Assembly: GCF_963675165.1 (NCBI RefSeq)
Contig: NC_087377.1
Location: 1,885,501-1,949,500 of the forward strand
From: Halichondria panicea
Taxonomy: Eukaryota > Porifera > Demospongiae > Suberitida > Halichondriidae
Direction: 5' to 3'
DNA length: 64,000 nucleotides
This document shows positions 35,328 to 46,721 of the stretch, in pieces. The notes beneath the pieces are model-generated. The model worked only from the letters and a program-made list of their open reading frames with translations, made no database searches and was not told the DNA's origin. A program made the position numbers and the translations under genes. Every line of letters starts with the position of its first letter. The first letter of the stretch is position 1.

Positions 35328-36922
35328 GTTTCAGGCTGGAAACAGAGTTGCTGAGAATGAGATTTAGAGAATTGTTAGGGTTTTCCGAGCGAGCAGAGTT
35401 CTTTAACAGCTACAAATATGACCTCAACTTTGATGTTGTCAGCAGGGAAGACAGTGAGGTGAGTCTATAACTATTAATTTTTAGGCAAATATAAATAAAT
35501 GCTCAAATTCTTTGGCCAGCTGAAGGATGAAGAACTGAATTTCTATCGAGATAGTCCTGACAGCTTCTACATTGTACCATTTGCTGACGCCCTGGACTTG
35601 GTTCAGAGCAGACAAGTGGTCATCAAGAGTGTAAGCTTCCATTCTGCAAGCACTGTGTGTCTGTGTGTAACCTACCGTCCCCTCAGGGCGCTGTGTACAT
35701 ACCCGTCAACAATGAGGAAATGATTGCTCGTTTGGTGTGCAACAACTTCAGACAGAAGCTTTCTGAGGAACTAGTGGTAAGTAAAACACCCCTCTCTGTA
35801 CCCATCATCTACTTCATTTCTTCTTCCCCTGCAGAAGACCCGCAACCACCTACCAGTGGTGGATGATGATGAGAGGATTGCCCCCATGCTCAAGACCATC
35901 AAACACCGCTACCTTGGTGAGGACTTCTCCAGTGTGGGAGAGAATCTGCAGGGAAGCATCTCACTGGCCCAGATTGACTCTGTGAGTCTTTGTGCATGTG
36001 CTTCAGATTAGTTAAATAATTAACCATGGCTTGCATTTTTGTTGTACAGCGTAGATTTGTGTGTACGTGTGGTTATATATAGATTCCCTATATAATTTGT
36101 GTAGGTCTCGAAGCAGTCCTTTCCTCCCTGTATGAGACCCTGCGCAAAGAACACCATCTGAGGCACTTCGGTCGTCTACAGTACGGACTGTTCCTCAAGA
36201 GCATTGGACTCACACTGGACCAAGCTATGGCCTTCTGGAGAGCAGAGTTTGTCAAGAAAATGGAACCAGAGAAGGTGTACACTATTATAGGCACATGTTG
36301 TACATTTGATTTGTTTTTGTTCCCACAGTTTGAGAAGCAGTATGCATACAATGTGAGACACAGCTATGGTAAAGAGGGCAAGAGGGCCAACTACACTCCC
36401 TACAGTTGCCTCAAAATCATTCTCTCCAACAATCCAGGCCAAGGAGACCATCACGATGAGCTCACCTACAATACTCTTGTACTCTCTCATACTTGTCTGT
36501 ATATAATTATAGGGTGTCCTTTTCGTCACTGGGATGATAGTCACATTCGACAGATGCTCACCACTCATGGAGTTTCACATAAAGGAGTCACTAACATCAC
36601 CGCCTATCTGAAGGATGACCACTACCAACTAGCCTGTCAGAAATACTATGAGATCACTCATGCTGTGAGTTAATAAATCCTTCTGCTGTTTTTATTTGTT
36701 TATAATACTGGTTTGTCATTTCAGATTGAAGCTGCCCCTTTCAGTTTGGAGCACCCCTCTCAGTATTTCCGGGAGAGCCGAATGCAGCGTGGGGACACTG
36801 GTGGTAAACAAGAGACAAGACTGCCAACTGTAAAGACTGAAGTGAAAGCAGAGGATGATTTTTGTGGAGATATATCAATTCAAGACATGCAGAACTTTGA
36901 AGAAGAAATGGACCAATTCTAG
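35328..36922 (+). CDS. PRIM2: DNA primase large subunit, C-terminal part, with two lesions
   Basis: Exons: 35328-35458, 35520-35630, 35687-35776, 35835-35981, 36105-36274, 36329-36455, 36513-36664, 36725-36922. Landmarks shared with human PRIM2: LLRMRFRELL, FADALDLVQSR, SLAQIDS, SFPPCMR, HHLRHFGRLQYGLFLKSIGL, YNVRHSYGKEGKR, YSCLKIILSN, GCPFRHW, YQLACQKYYE. All four Fe-S cluster cysteines are present (in CMR, SCL, GCP, ACQ). PRIM2 partners PRIM1 in primer synthesis by the DNA polymerase alpha complex. The N-terminal third is missing upstream, where repeat block C lies. Exon 36105-36274 is frame-shifted just after SFPPCMR, and the donor at 36456 is AT instead of GT. The copy may be decaying, or the assembly may be wrong. 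Confidence 0.9.
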
Positions 36923-37149
36923 CTATATTCTACCACCAGTTATATCCTACCACCTGTATGTATACCACATGCTCTCTAGTAGTAAACACTCTTTGATCCG
37001 CTGTGTATACGTTTTTGTGTTGCGTGTGCCACTTGCACTTGTCATTAGCGAAAGATCAGTTCTCTGAGTCACTATACTATAATGACAAGCAGAGCAGATC
37101 CTGTAATTATATAATCTACTGAGCCAATTCAGTCAGTGCTAACGTTTAA

Positions 37150-37340
37150 AAAAAAAAGCGGTCTGGCCAGAAACTGCTTAGGGGGTAAAGTACTACTTTT
37201 TAGGGTAGCATAAGTACTACTTTTTAAGGTAGCATAAGTACTGCTTTTGAGGGCAGCATAAGTACTGCTTTTGAGGGCAGCATAAGTACTACTTTTTTAA
37301 GGTAGCATAAGTACTGCTTTCGAGGGCAGCATAAAGTACA
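37150..37340. repeat. Tandem repeat of AGCATAAGTACT units beside a GGTCTGGCCAG end
   Basis: At least five units of about 32 bp ending GCATAAGTACT, alternating TTTTTAAGGTA and TTTGAGGGCA cores. It starts next to AAAGCGGTCTGGCCAG. The reverse complement of the same arrangement is at 54905-55000. Confidence 0.8.
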
Positions 37341-37791
37341 CCACACCTAGCAGTGCATACTGTGAGTTACAGAACTCCGGATAAAGTAGCGCTCTGATGG
37401 CAGATGCCAGTTTCCCGACACCCAACCACCAGCTCCGGAGCCCCGTGAATAACCCAAGCGCTACTTTGGGTCACCGGAAGTGGTTTGTGAATCTGATGGT
37501 CTGTGTCTCATAAATTAGCCGCCCTTTCTAAGTCTCCTAGCTGATTATTCACCAGAAGCTAATTAATTATGGGTAATAAATTATTAATTATACTTGACCT
37601 AGCCTAATAATTATATTATCCCTTCACGACTCACGAGTGGACATCTTGCAACACCATGGCAACCAGATAGAAAATAGAGGGAGAAAGATGAAAAACGTAG
37701 TCATCACCAGAACATATTAAGTAAAAGTGCTCACATTAACTGTTATTTGTTTGCATTCTATGTTAGATAGTCATATAATGGCTAAATGCAG

Positions 37792-38726
37792 CTAGTGATA
37801 GCCAATCAATTCAGGGTTCGTCATTCTCTTGTGGGTGTGGTCTGTCAATCCAATCACCAATGGGCAACGGTCGCTCCCAAACACCTCATTACGAATCGTT
37901 ACATGAGGGAGGAGCCGCTCAGACACCACGAAATAATCCAGTCTCCTGAAGAAAAAGAAATGTGATCATAATAATAATCATAATAATTATTATTAAACAG
38001 TAATGTACTTAATGGCCACTCTTAACCATCTACGATATAAAAAGCCCACCTCCTACATACCTTATTTATCGGACAGCAAAAAATAATTATTTTGGAAATT
38101 GTCCGGGTAAAATTGGAACAGATTTTTATAGAGCATGTGAAGTGTCCGGAATAATTAGAACAAGCAAGCAGCTGCATGCGAGATAGCTAAGTTTAATAGA
38201 ACACTGTGCGATTGAATAGTTGCACTAGCTATCTAAAACTATAGCTATCTAACTGCAGCACTCTAAGTCTTACTTGCCGTCTGTGAATGTAACTCAACTT
38301 TTCAAAGTATTGTCCGGATATTTAGTAATATTAAAGCACTGGAGTGTCCGTTGTATTAGAACAATGAAAATTACCCAAAAGAGAGTCCGGGGTAATTAGA
38401 AGTGTCCTATAAATTAGAAGATATACGGTAATTATAATGGACATACCCAAATGTTTTGTGTTATAAAATGGTTCCGCTGTAACTATACAGCTTTGCTCAC
38501 ACACACACAATGAAATTACACTCTTTCTAGAGTAATGCAGAAGCACTCACCAGCCAGTGTTCTTGGCTCTGGCGTTGAACTGGTAAGTGTACGCTCCAGC
38601 GAGGTCGGGATACAGGTGATGGAAGGTGTCCACGAAACTCTCCTCTAGTATATAGCTCTGTGAAGTCCTGTCTCTCCTCGGGCGTGAAACCAGCTGTCTT
38701 TGTGTTTGTCTTGGGGTTCTTCAAAT
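37792..38726 (-). pseudogene. APEX1: APEX1-like AP endonuclease, 3' two exons, broken
   Basis: Exon 38726-38551 reads DLKNPKTNTKTAGFTPEERQ, then after a frameshift SFVDTFHHLYPDLAGAYTYQ and NARAKNTGW. Exon 37945-37792 reads RLDYFVVSERLLPHV and GSDRCPLVIGL to a TAG stop. Human APEX1 has LKNPKGNKKNAGFTPQERQ, NARSKNVGWRLDYF and ending GSDHCPITLYLAL. The His of SDH, which is catalytic in this family, is Arg here. The first exon is 176 nt where frame requires one base more or two fewer. Upstream exons with the metal-binding residues were not found. Two independent defects point to a pseudogene. Confidence 0.85.
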
Positions 38727-38964
38727 CTACGAGTAGATACATACAAAATATACATGCATGCATGTACACAAAGTCAACGCAAACTCTGAAGGTATAACTA
38801 TATCTCTTATGCAGTGCCAGTGTGTGTACCTCCTAGCATACAGTGCCAGTGTGCGTATGTACTGACACTAAAGTTCAGAGACAGAGCAAGCTAGGACTAC
38901 GTACATACAGGGTAGAGGAAAGACACAACAAACTCTATGGTTACATAGTATAATACCGGAGTGT

Positions 38965-39200
38965 TTTAAAAAAGGGAGGCCTCCTAAGTAATTAAGGGCA
39001 CTGCCTGCGAGGGGGTGGAGGAACCTCAGCCGCGGCTTTGCTCGTTAGGGCCTGTGCCGGGTTAATCACAATCTATATATACATGTATATGCAACGGAGA
39101 AGTATAGCACAAGTTAATCGACTGACTATACCCTTAATAATGACTCACGCTTTCCCCGAAACAAGGGAGGATTAGGAGGGCCTCCTTAACCTCTCCTATA
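38965..39200 (-). pseudogene. Two remnants of the RRM first-half exon
   Basis: 38973-38990 reads YLGGLP after a CGCAG acceptor. About 39147-39190 is the second half of the same exon type, CCCTTGTTTCGGGGAAAGC with GTGAGT. They are the leftmost members of the minus-strand part of the RRM array. Confidence 0.55.
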
Positions 39201-39290
39201 TAGTCACGCCTGGATAAAGGCCGCCCAAATGCATTTTTTGGGACCTGTGAGGGAGTGATAGGAACCAGTTACATAACTCAAGTTGAGATA

Positions 39291-39516
39291 CCGTATAGCG
39301 CGAAATTTTCGAGGGGCTTAATTTTCGTGGATTTCGTGGGTTAGCAATCCTACACGAAAATTAAGTCCACGAAAATCGTTCTTTACCTGCTATAACGTGC
39401 AAGATTTAAAGGCGTGGCTTCCGGTAAGCAGTCATTCCGCGAACATTGTGCAACGAAAATGCTTTTAGAGGCCAATCCACGAAATATAAGTGCCTCGAAA
39501 ATTTCGCGCTATACGG
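39291..39516. mobile_element. 226-bp MITE, inverted twin of 18710-18935
   Basis: Same ends CCGTATAGCGCGAAATTTTC, TA on both sides and same length. Sequence is nearly identical to the reverse complement of the other copy. Confidence 0.85.
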
Positions 39517-39550
39517 TATATACTCAGCTCATAATTATTGTTATAGTTAA

Positions 39551-40451
39551 CCCTTTCCCGGCTTTAGCCGTCATATGACGGCAGCGGTAGTGATAATTTT
39601 CAAAAAATCGTTGTGGGCCCTGTATTGGAGCTGTGCGCACGCTGTAGGTACCAGCACATGCACATTGGGCTGCTCTTTCACATGGTATCTTTAATATCTT
39701 GCCTGGAGGTAAGCTTTGTGCAGTACTGTCGAAAGAAAAGTGACCGTTTGATAATGGCTACAAGATCTTCGTAGTACAACCTCAGCGAGGTTCTAGGGCA
39801 GCTAGACAGTTAGAATAACGATGCTTATGGCCTTGTTGAGTAAGAGGACAGTGACTGGGATCATACCAAGAGAGGAAACTACTTTTCAGAGGTCAAGCTA
39901 TAAATATAGAGCCTGAAGAACCGGAGGAAGAAGCTCCTGAGCATGAACCAAAGTCCTGGACCTTGTAAGTAACTATGGAGTATCATAATGTAGTCTGGAT
40001 AGCTTCAGTATGGTATGCTTAGTCTAGTTTGTACACAAGTGGACATCATGAGCCACCATTGAACTTGTAAACCTGTGTGTAGGTGAAGAAAACATTTCCC
40101 GGGAAAAGAGCGTCTGCCGATACGACCTCGTAGAGAAGTTTCTGCTGATCCTGATTGAACCATGTCACCGTGAGAACATTGAGAACACTTATTTAGAATC
40201 TTTAGTTACTTCATGCCTTCATACAATATTGTTTATGTTCATAATTGTGAAATATGTAAAAAAAATCGTTAATTAGTGGGGAGTGGTCAGTTGCTAGGTA
40301 ACGATGATGATGTCATGGTACCCCCAGGATATGGGCTACCTGTAGGAAATAGTTGCAAGTAATTACAATGCATGGTTCATGAGATATGTATTTTTAAAGA
40401 AAATGTGTATTTATTCTGTATTTTGTTTTTTTAATTAAAGCCGGGAAAGGG
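39551..40451 (+). mobile_element. Second piggyBac-like TTAA element
   Basis: TTAA at 39547-39550 and 40452-40455; inverted ends CCCTTTCCCGGCTTTA. An N-terminal transposase-like stretch at about 39754 (MATRSS, LSEVLGQLDS, acidic, several stops) corresponds to the open frame at 1674-1916. A C-terminal-like basic piece (HFPGKERLPIRPRRE) lies near 40090. It is a deleted and decayed copy of 901 bp. Confidence 0.75.
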
Positions 40452-41284
40452 TTAATGTATAATTATATGCACAATTCCCCAAATTAATGGAGCCTCGGCT
40501 GTCAATTCCTTCGATCCTATTGACCTGACCACAAAACACTTGTAACACACATTGCATGACTAACAAACATTAATTTGAATGTAACTAACATAATACGGAA
40601 CACTACATGCATTCACATTAATATATACATGGCCCTCACGGTTTCTGCTGATGGACCAGATGAACCTGCAGGGATGTTTGTGGCTGCTCAGGAGGTGGGG
40701 TAGAGAACGAAGGCGTCTGTAAAGGAGTGGATGACAGTGCATGACACAAGTGTATTACAAGAAGTGTGCTTGTGCATGCAATCGTGGATATAATAATGGA
40801 TGTGTATAAAATTATTATATAGATTTAGCAATTGGTTAGAATCACTCTTTTTGCGTTATTAGGATCGTTGTTGGCTATTGGGTCAAAGGTATAGCTACTG
40901 GCAAATGTGGTCTAATGTCAGTGAGTGGGTGTTCACAATTGAACCAGCTGGTTGGAGGGGATCTACTTGCCATCATGGTGATCATGCACCTTCTTGTGAG
41001 AGGTTCTATATATTGTGCTCAGTACAGTGCATGCAACACAATGTAGACAGCATTTGAGTGATTTGGCTAAAATCAATTCACACACATACGTACACACAAA
41101 GACTCTAATTAGAAATACAATTAACCAACACAAGTACATACAGTCACTACTCTTTTTTTTTTTGATTTCAACCTGCAGACAAAGTGCATGCATGGTGCCA
41201 GCACATCACACAAAATTCGAAAAACAGGAACAAATTAAAAACTTACACTTTGTCCTTTGATCAATAATTATATATTTTTTTCCT
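40452..41284. other. Spacer between RRM copies, with a Pro/Gln-rich exon-like piece
   Basis: 40480-40570 is the inverted copy of 44455-44575. On the minus strand about 40720-40640 reads SFSTPPPEQPQTSLQ after a CAG acceptor and ends at ACC|GTGAGG. The same donor context occurs on the plus strand at 45985. Nothing else is supported. Confidence 0.4.
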
Positions 41285-41586
41285 AAGGCCATTTTGCTGA
41301 GAGTTCATTAAAAAATGTAATGAAGGCAAACCCGATACAGAAAGTATAATGGTTTACTTATACAATAATTATTGTGAGTGGATGGTACTAACCCCTCCCT
41401 TCCCTTCGCCCATGGGATGTCCACCGACTGCACAACAGAGAAGTAAAGCACATGTTAATTTGTCAAACCACCATGCACTTAAAAATGACTCACGCTGGTT
41501 CCTCCAAAACAATGGAGGGCAATTCTTATGTCCCCCTTCATGGTGCGGGGAGGGAGGCCTCCTAAGTAAATTTCTCTGGATGCCGT
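41285..41586 (-). pseudogene. RRM gene copy (minus strand)
   Basis: Exon 41586-41494 is open: TASREIYLGGLPPRTMKGDI then ALHCFGGTS and GTGAGT, but its acceptor is CGG instead of CAG. Exon 41427-41393 reads SVDIPWAKGRE and is 35 nt instead of 37. 41334-41285 reads GFAFITFFNELSAKWP to a stop. RNP2 (YLGGLP) and RNP1 (GFAFITF) are both recognisable, so the copy was once a complete RRM. Confidence 0.7.
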
Positions 41587-42109
41587 CCGTGAGGGGGTGG
41601 AGGAACCGGTTATATACATGTATATTCAGCTCATTATTAAATATTATCCTCCAAAATAGTAACATGCATATATATATATATATATATACGATTCCTCGAG
41701 CATGGATATCATTGTGAATGCGTATATATATAGAGTGGTTAGCTCTCTATAGATTTCTGTGTTAGAGTAGTATAGTGTCGTTGTTGGCTTTGTTCATGCG
41801 AGACAGTGACTCAAGAGTTATACACAACTCCAATGCATCTTGTCGACCTATTGATAGGCGTACTTTTTCCATTTAAAAAACTCGAGCCCCCCCCCCCCCC
41901 CCTATTGTGAAATTGCTTCATACACCACTGATACAGATATAGATATAGAACACGTACACATGCATGTCGATACAACATAAAACAAATCGTTTGCGCGGCT
42001 TGAATTTATACAAATAGGCAATCTTGTACTATATATAATTCGGGAATTCGAGCATAACTGCATATAATACATGTATGCGCGCACATGCATGGTCACTCAC
42101 TGAACATTT

Positions 42110-42530
42110 CCTCTTAGGTGGAGGGGGAACTAGCTGACTAGCGGGTACCTGTGGAGGGAGTGCAGGGGTCAATGACATGAACTCAAGTTAAATGCTACAT
42201 CCTGTGTAACGAATGGCACGCTAAATAATCGTTTTATACGGTTGGATGTGGGGCTGCAGCACCTGATAGAGAGCTCGTGGTTTGCAGTGCTGGAGACCTT
42301 CATTCTACTAGCTGCCTTTCTGGTGAGTTAGGGAGTGGGGTATAATGGATGGACCAGCACTGACACTCATAGTGTCGTTGTTGGCTACATGTTGTCATTA
42401 AGGCATAATTGTTCGGGACACTCACGCAACGCTTCAACCGTAGGGTCAGGCCCCTAGCTAGGGCTGGTGGGTTCGGGAGTAGTGCGGCACACTGGGTGGA
42501 AGAACTAGCCTGTGAGGGAATTGGAGGAAT
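42110..42530 (-). other. Pro-rich exon-like pieces
   Basis: About 42156-42109 reads VPASQLVPPPPKRKCS between a CACAG acceptor and GTGAGT donor. They lie between the CXC exon at 42981 and the RRM exon at 41586, so they may encode a linker. Low support. Confidence 0.3.
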
Positions 42531-42980
42531 CACATAAACTAAATCAAGTACATGCTTCCGTACTATAATTGTACACTTACAAACACCTAGTTATAACTGG
42601 TTCAGATGCGAGTGCATAAAAACAGCTGCTATAATTATAATTATACTAAACAGGGCTTCACCTATATAGCCTTACGCAGCTCAGTATAATCATACAGAAT
42701 GATATAGGTCTGCATACATGAAGTAGTATAGTGGTTGTTTAATCCTGTACACTTGTTATTATTTAATCTGAGCAGTATTCTCAGGAGGCAAACATTTACG
42801 AAACGAAGCCAATGCACACGAGAAAAAATAATAGACCATGAGTAATTTTATAGACCACTATAGACCATGCACCAGAGAATAAGTGTATAATTTTGATTTA
42901 TGACAACCCTAGTGGGACCAGCACTGCATGCACACACACAACACTGAGTATTAACTATAATAACATGGAGGGAGACTAAC

Positions 42981-43416
42981 CTGGTTTGAGCATCCTGTGC
43001 TGCAACAATTTGTACAGGGTGTGCCCCCCTGGGCACACACACACCCGCTACATGCATAGTCCTTTTTTACATCTGCAGCATACCATGCTGATGTGAGGTG
43101 TATAGATCAGTTTTCTGATGTGAGGTGAGGCAGTTGAAGATAGTCGAGTCCACTCCGTTTTAGTTGCTGATTGTTCAGCACCAGCACTGCCCGCTCTTTT
43201 ATAGCGATTATGAGCGGAAGTGTGCCCCCTTCCTTTTCTCCCTCCTGGTAAGACCAGACTCTGTACAAGAGAGAAGTATAGCATAAGTTAAGTTGTCGAA
43301 CCACCACCCTTAATAATGACTAACGCTGGTGCTGCCAAAACAACGGAGGGCTCCTTGATATCCCCTTTGGTTGTACGCGCAGGGAGGCCTCCCAAATAAA
43401 TTTCTCTGGACGCCGT
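42981..43416 (-). pseudogene. RRM first half, exon iii and CXC exon (minus strand)
   Basis: 43416-43325 reads TASREIYLGGLPARTTKGDI and loses one base (GAGCCC for GAGGCCC), shifting frame before GTTAGT. From 43260 an exon-iii-like piece reads SLVLPGGRKGRG. The CXC exon 43086-42981 starts MVCCRCKKGLC, shifts frame, and continues CVCAQGGTPCTNC, CSNQ before GTTAGT. The CXC exon begins the next copy to the left. Confidence 0.65.
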
Positions 43417-43599
43417 CTGTGAGGGGGTGAAGGAACCAGTTATACAGTAGTAACATGCATATATACACACAATTCACCAAATTAACGGAGCCAGGACAAG
43501 TTGATGGGAATATAGAACTAACTGCATTATAGTATAAGCTTATATGCCACAATAAACTATAGATCCTTACTTGGTATCCGAGGTCCACCAGACGAGTCT

Positions 43600-44600
43600 G
43601 CCAGGGGGTTGTGGGGAGGGGTCAGCTATAGAGAGAAGATATAGATAGAGTGTCAAAACAATTAATAGTTTAATGCCGAGTAAGGGCACCAAACAAGATA
43701 ACTTGTCTATGAACTTCAGTACAATGCACTCACCCAACACAGGTGTCCCCCCCAGAAACAGTGAGGGCCATGTTTAGAAAATGCTTGTAGTAATACTGCA
43801 ATCTGATAGGTCACTGAGAGGTCCATTATTTCACTTATGGACCTGAGGTCTTCTAAGTAGGTCTATTATACTGATTATGCCTACAGGCAAGATGATGTCA
43901 AGATTAACTTGTATGGAACATGGCAACATCACACAGTTTATGTTGAAGTCATAGTAACGATGATACAGTGCATCATTAAAAATTTATTTTTTTAAGTTTT
44001 GGGTTCTGCAGTGCCGCTTTGCAGCTTTTATCTCTCTCTTGCAGCTACAATAGCTAGTGCTCTAGTGCAGAGCTAACTACTATGACAATAGCAACTTTTT
44101 ATTTGCAATGCGTGATTCTCAAGAAACAGAAACTGCCTTCATCAATGTGAGTTTTTTTATGTAGACTAGCCAGAGCAAAGCTTTAACGTTGCTTGAGGCT
44201 TGTAGAAACTCTTGGTTTCAGAGTCTTCTTTGTGTTAATATATAGCCTAGCTTGCTTAGCACTATTCTAAACCAGTTATAGGCCTCGTCAACGGTCACTA
44301 TGGAGTTTTGAGACCCTCAGGCTCTTAGTAGCACCCTCGCTACGCTCGAGATGCTACAGCCTCGGGCCTTCAGGTCTCAAAACCCCATAGAGACCTTGGA
44401 CTCAGTCTATAACTATTATATAGAATGCATGCATGTATAGTGTTCCGTATTATCAAGCATTCAAATGTTTGTTAGCCATGCAATGTGTGTTGCAAGCGTT
44501 TTGTGGTCAGGTCAATATATATATAGGGCTGAAGGAATTGACAGCCGAGGCTCCATTAATTTTGGGAATCGTGTGTATACTACTATAATTATAGGCTAAT
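43600..44600. other. Head-to-head junction of the array
   Basis: Left of here the RRM/CXC copies read minus, right of here plus. 44455-44575 (TTTGTGGTCAGGTCAATATA, ATTGACAGCCGAGGCTCC) recurs inverted at 40480-40570 and direct at 44760-44810 and 46005-46080. No coding sequence was recognised. Confidence 0.55.
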
Positions 44601-44676
44601 AATTATGAGCTGAATATATATCATTGACTCAACTATATAGAGTTCATGTCACTAGTTCCTCTATACTCCCTCACAG

Positions 44677-45088
44677 ATTGCGTCTAAGAAGATACATTTG
44701 GGCGGCCTGCCTGGAGGTTGCACTAAAGGGGACATCAACCAGGCCCTCCGCATGTCAGGTCAATACAAGTATAGGGCTGAAGGAATTGACAGCCGAGGCT
44801 CAATTATAGGCTAATAATTATGAGCTAAATATATATCATTGACTCAACTATATAGAGTTCATGTCACTAGTTCCTCTATACTCCCTCACAGATTCAATCA
44901 AAGAAGGTGCACTTATAGCTGGCCTACATGTAGGTTCAACCGAAGGGGATATCAGCCACGCCCTCCGCAGGTTTCGCCTCTTCGCTACTTTTAAAGCTCA
45001 AAAATCGGCCCAAGAGGCAATATTATTAAAAAGAAGTTTTGTTGCCATTAATGGGAAAAATGTTGCAATTCAGAAAATAAAAAAGTAA
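44677..45088 (+). pseudogene. Two adjacent RRM first halves, the second fused to a second half
   Basis: 44677-44758 reads SKKIHLGGLPGGCTKGDINQ, ALRMS. 44892 onward is its tandem copy; the RNP2 region is broken by indels and a stop in the family frame. Without the usual introns it runs into FRLFATFKAQKSAQEAI and VAINGKNVAIQKIKK, then TAA at 45086. This copy looks as though the two introns between the RRM halves were lost (exon iii is also missing). A 228-base open frame covers it. Confidence 0.6.
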
Positions 45089-45664
45089 CTGATATTAATG
45101 TTCGTCTGTGCATGTTGTCTATAATACTATATAATTATTATGATGCCAAGCTAAATCACTCAAAATGCATGCATGTTGTATGCAATATAATTATATATTA
45201 CAGAACCTTTTACAAGAAGACAATCACCCGCTATGTGGCAGATAGTGGTTGATACTTGAGGGTGCTGACATTCACACTATAATTGGTACTATAATAATAT
45301 ACTGATCCAAGTTTCCATTCTCAACTGCTGATCCAATTTATCTTTGTTCTTCACTGAATCTATTGCTCATTGTTACTGATGGCTGGTCGAGGTATTCTGC
45401 CACGCCACTATGTCTGCCTAGGAAGCAGTTTAAAATAGCTTAATTATGAATGTACAATATCGGCAATGCTAACGCTGATGGCATGTAATAATTATTTCAA
45501 TGTACTTAATGTGTTATTTCTGGATATCAAGATCAGAATTCCAACATGACAAAGACATCTTTGTTCCATGTAAGTATTTATTAAATTAAATAGATGTTAA
45601 AACGACTGGTGATCGATATCCACTGACAAAGCTGTACAAAAAAAAGTTATTATTAAAGGCAAAA

Positions 45665-45985
45665 ATGTCAAGAGGAGAAGAGGAACGGAGGACTACAACT
45701 ATCACTAATTCCCCGTTGCCACTTTATGCAATGAAAGGGCCCGAGATGGCTATTAAGAAAAACACACCGCAAAGGGCAATGCTCGGGAGGACACTGTACC
45801 ACTTAACCCCCGAGCATATGCGAACGCCTCTGCAGAAGGCAACAAGGAGAAGACTGGACCACTCTCAGTCGAAGATGCTCACCAATCTTCCTCGACCAAC
45901 CCAGCCACAGTCTCCACCCCAGCCACAGCTAACCCAGCAGCGAACCTATAGCCACAGTCTCCCCCCCCCCCCCCGGAAACCGTGA
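45665..45985 (+). CDS. Basic, Pro/Gln-rich open frame
   Basis: 106 residues starting MSRGEEERRTTTITNSP and ending in LPRPTQPQSPPQPQLTQQ and PPPPRKP. No known domain. The 3' end carries ACC|GTGAGGGCCATG, shared with the minus-strand piece near 40640, so it could be a linker exon of the CXC-RRM family. Expression is unknown. Confidence 0.35.
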   Translation: MSRGEEERRTTTITNSPLPLYAMKGPEMAIKKNTPQRAMLGRTLYHLTPEHMRTPLQKATRRRLDHSQSKMLTNLPRPTQPQSPPQPQLTQQRTYSHSLPPPPRKP

Positions 45986-46194
45986 GGGCCATGATGTAGG
46001 GTTGAATTGACAGCCGAGGCTCCATTAATTTTGGGAATCGTGTGTATACTACTATAATTATAGGCTAATAATTATGAGCTGCATATAATTATATCATTGA
46101 CTCATCTATATAGAGCAACTAAAACCGAGTGGACTCGACTAGACTATCTTCAACTGCCTCACATCAAAACTGCAACTATACACCTCACATCAGC

Positions 46195-46312
46195 ATGTCG
46201 TGCTGCAGATGCAAAATAGGAATATGTAGCGGGTGTGTGTGTGCCCAGGGGGCACACCTACTCAAGAGGCAATAAAAAAATTTTTCGTTGCAATTAACGG
46301 AAAAAAAGGAAG
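46195..46312 (+). pseudogene. CXC exon joined to RRM second-half remnant
   Basis: ATG at 46195 reads MSCCRCKIGICSGCVCAQG, the cleanest CXC motif in the window. It then passes without an intron into TQEAIKKFFVAINGKK, the end of the RRM. The donor is mutated (GGAAGTTAATG instead of GTAAGTTAATG). The matching last exon (VEIQEV, stop) is at 48522-48540, on the far side of the RecQ element. Confidence 0.6.
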
Positions 46313-46610
46313 TTAATGTGCATGCATGCATGTTCCTGTTATGTGATGTGCTGGCACCACATGCATACACTTCACATCATGTGCTGGCACCACATGCATA
46401 GTTGGGCGGAGCCCGACTGTCCCTGACGGGAGGTCGGGGGACACGCTTATATAGGATTTGTACTTGTGTGTTATGTAATACTGCTTGGAGCATCATGAAT
46501 ATAATTATTTTAAGTGGGTGTTAAACGCAATATGCACCGCACTGCACCACACTGGCTGGCACTGAACAACATGACTTTGCTACTAAATTAAAATAAAGTA
46601 CTGAGCAAGA

Positions 46611-46721
46611 ATGGCCCAAGTGTTACAATGTTTTGGATGTGGGGATGAGTATCAAGGCCTGGTAACAGGAGAGGAAAGGAAGTGTTGGACCTGTGGACAA
46701 TGCTACTGGAGAATGATCTGA
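46611..46721 (+). CDS. Small Cys-rich frame inside the RecQ element
   Basis: 36 residues: MAQVLQCFGCGDEYQGLV, then CWTCGQCYW and a stop. Two CxxC pairs suggest a zinc ribbon. A nearby piece in another frame (PKMCRKCFGRYSSFLEAQ, donor GTAATA at about 46843) may be part of the same broken gene. Confidence 0.3.
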   Translation: MAQVLQCFGCGDEYQGLVTGEERKCWTCGQCYWRMI

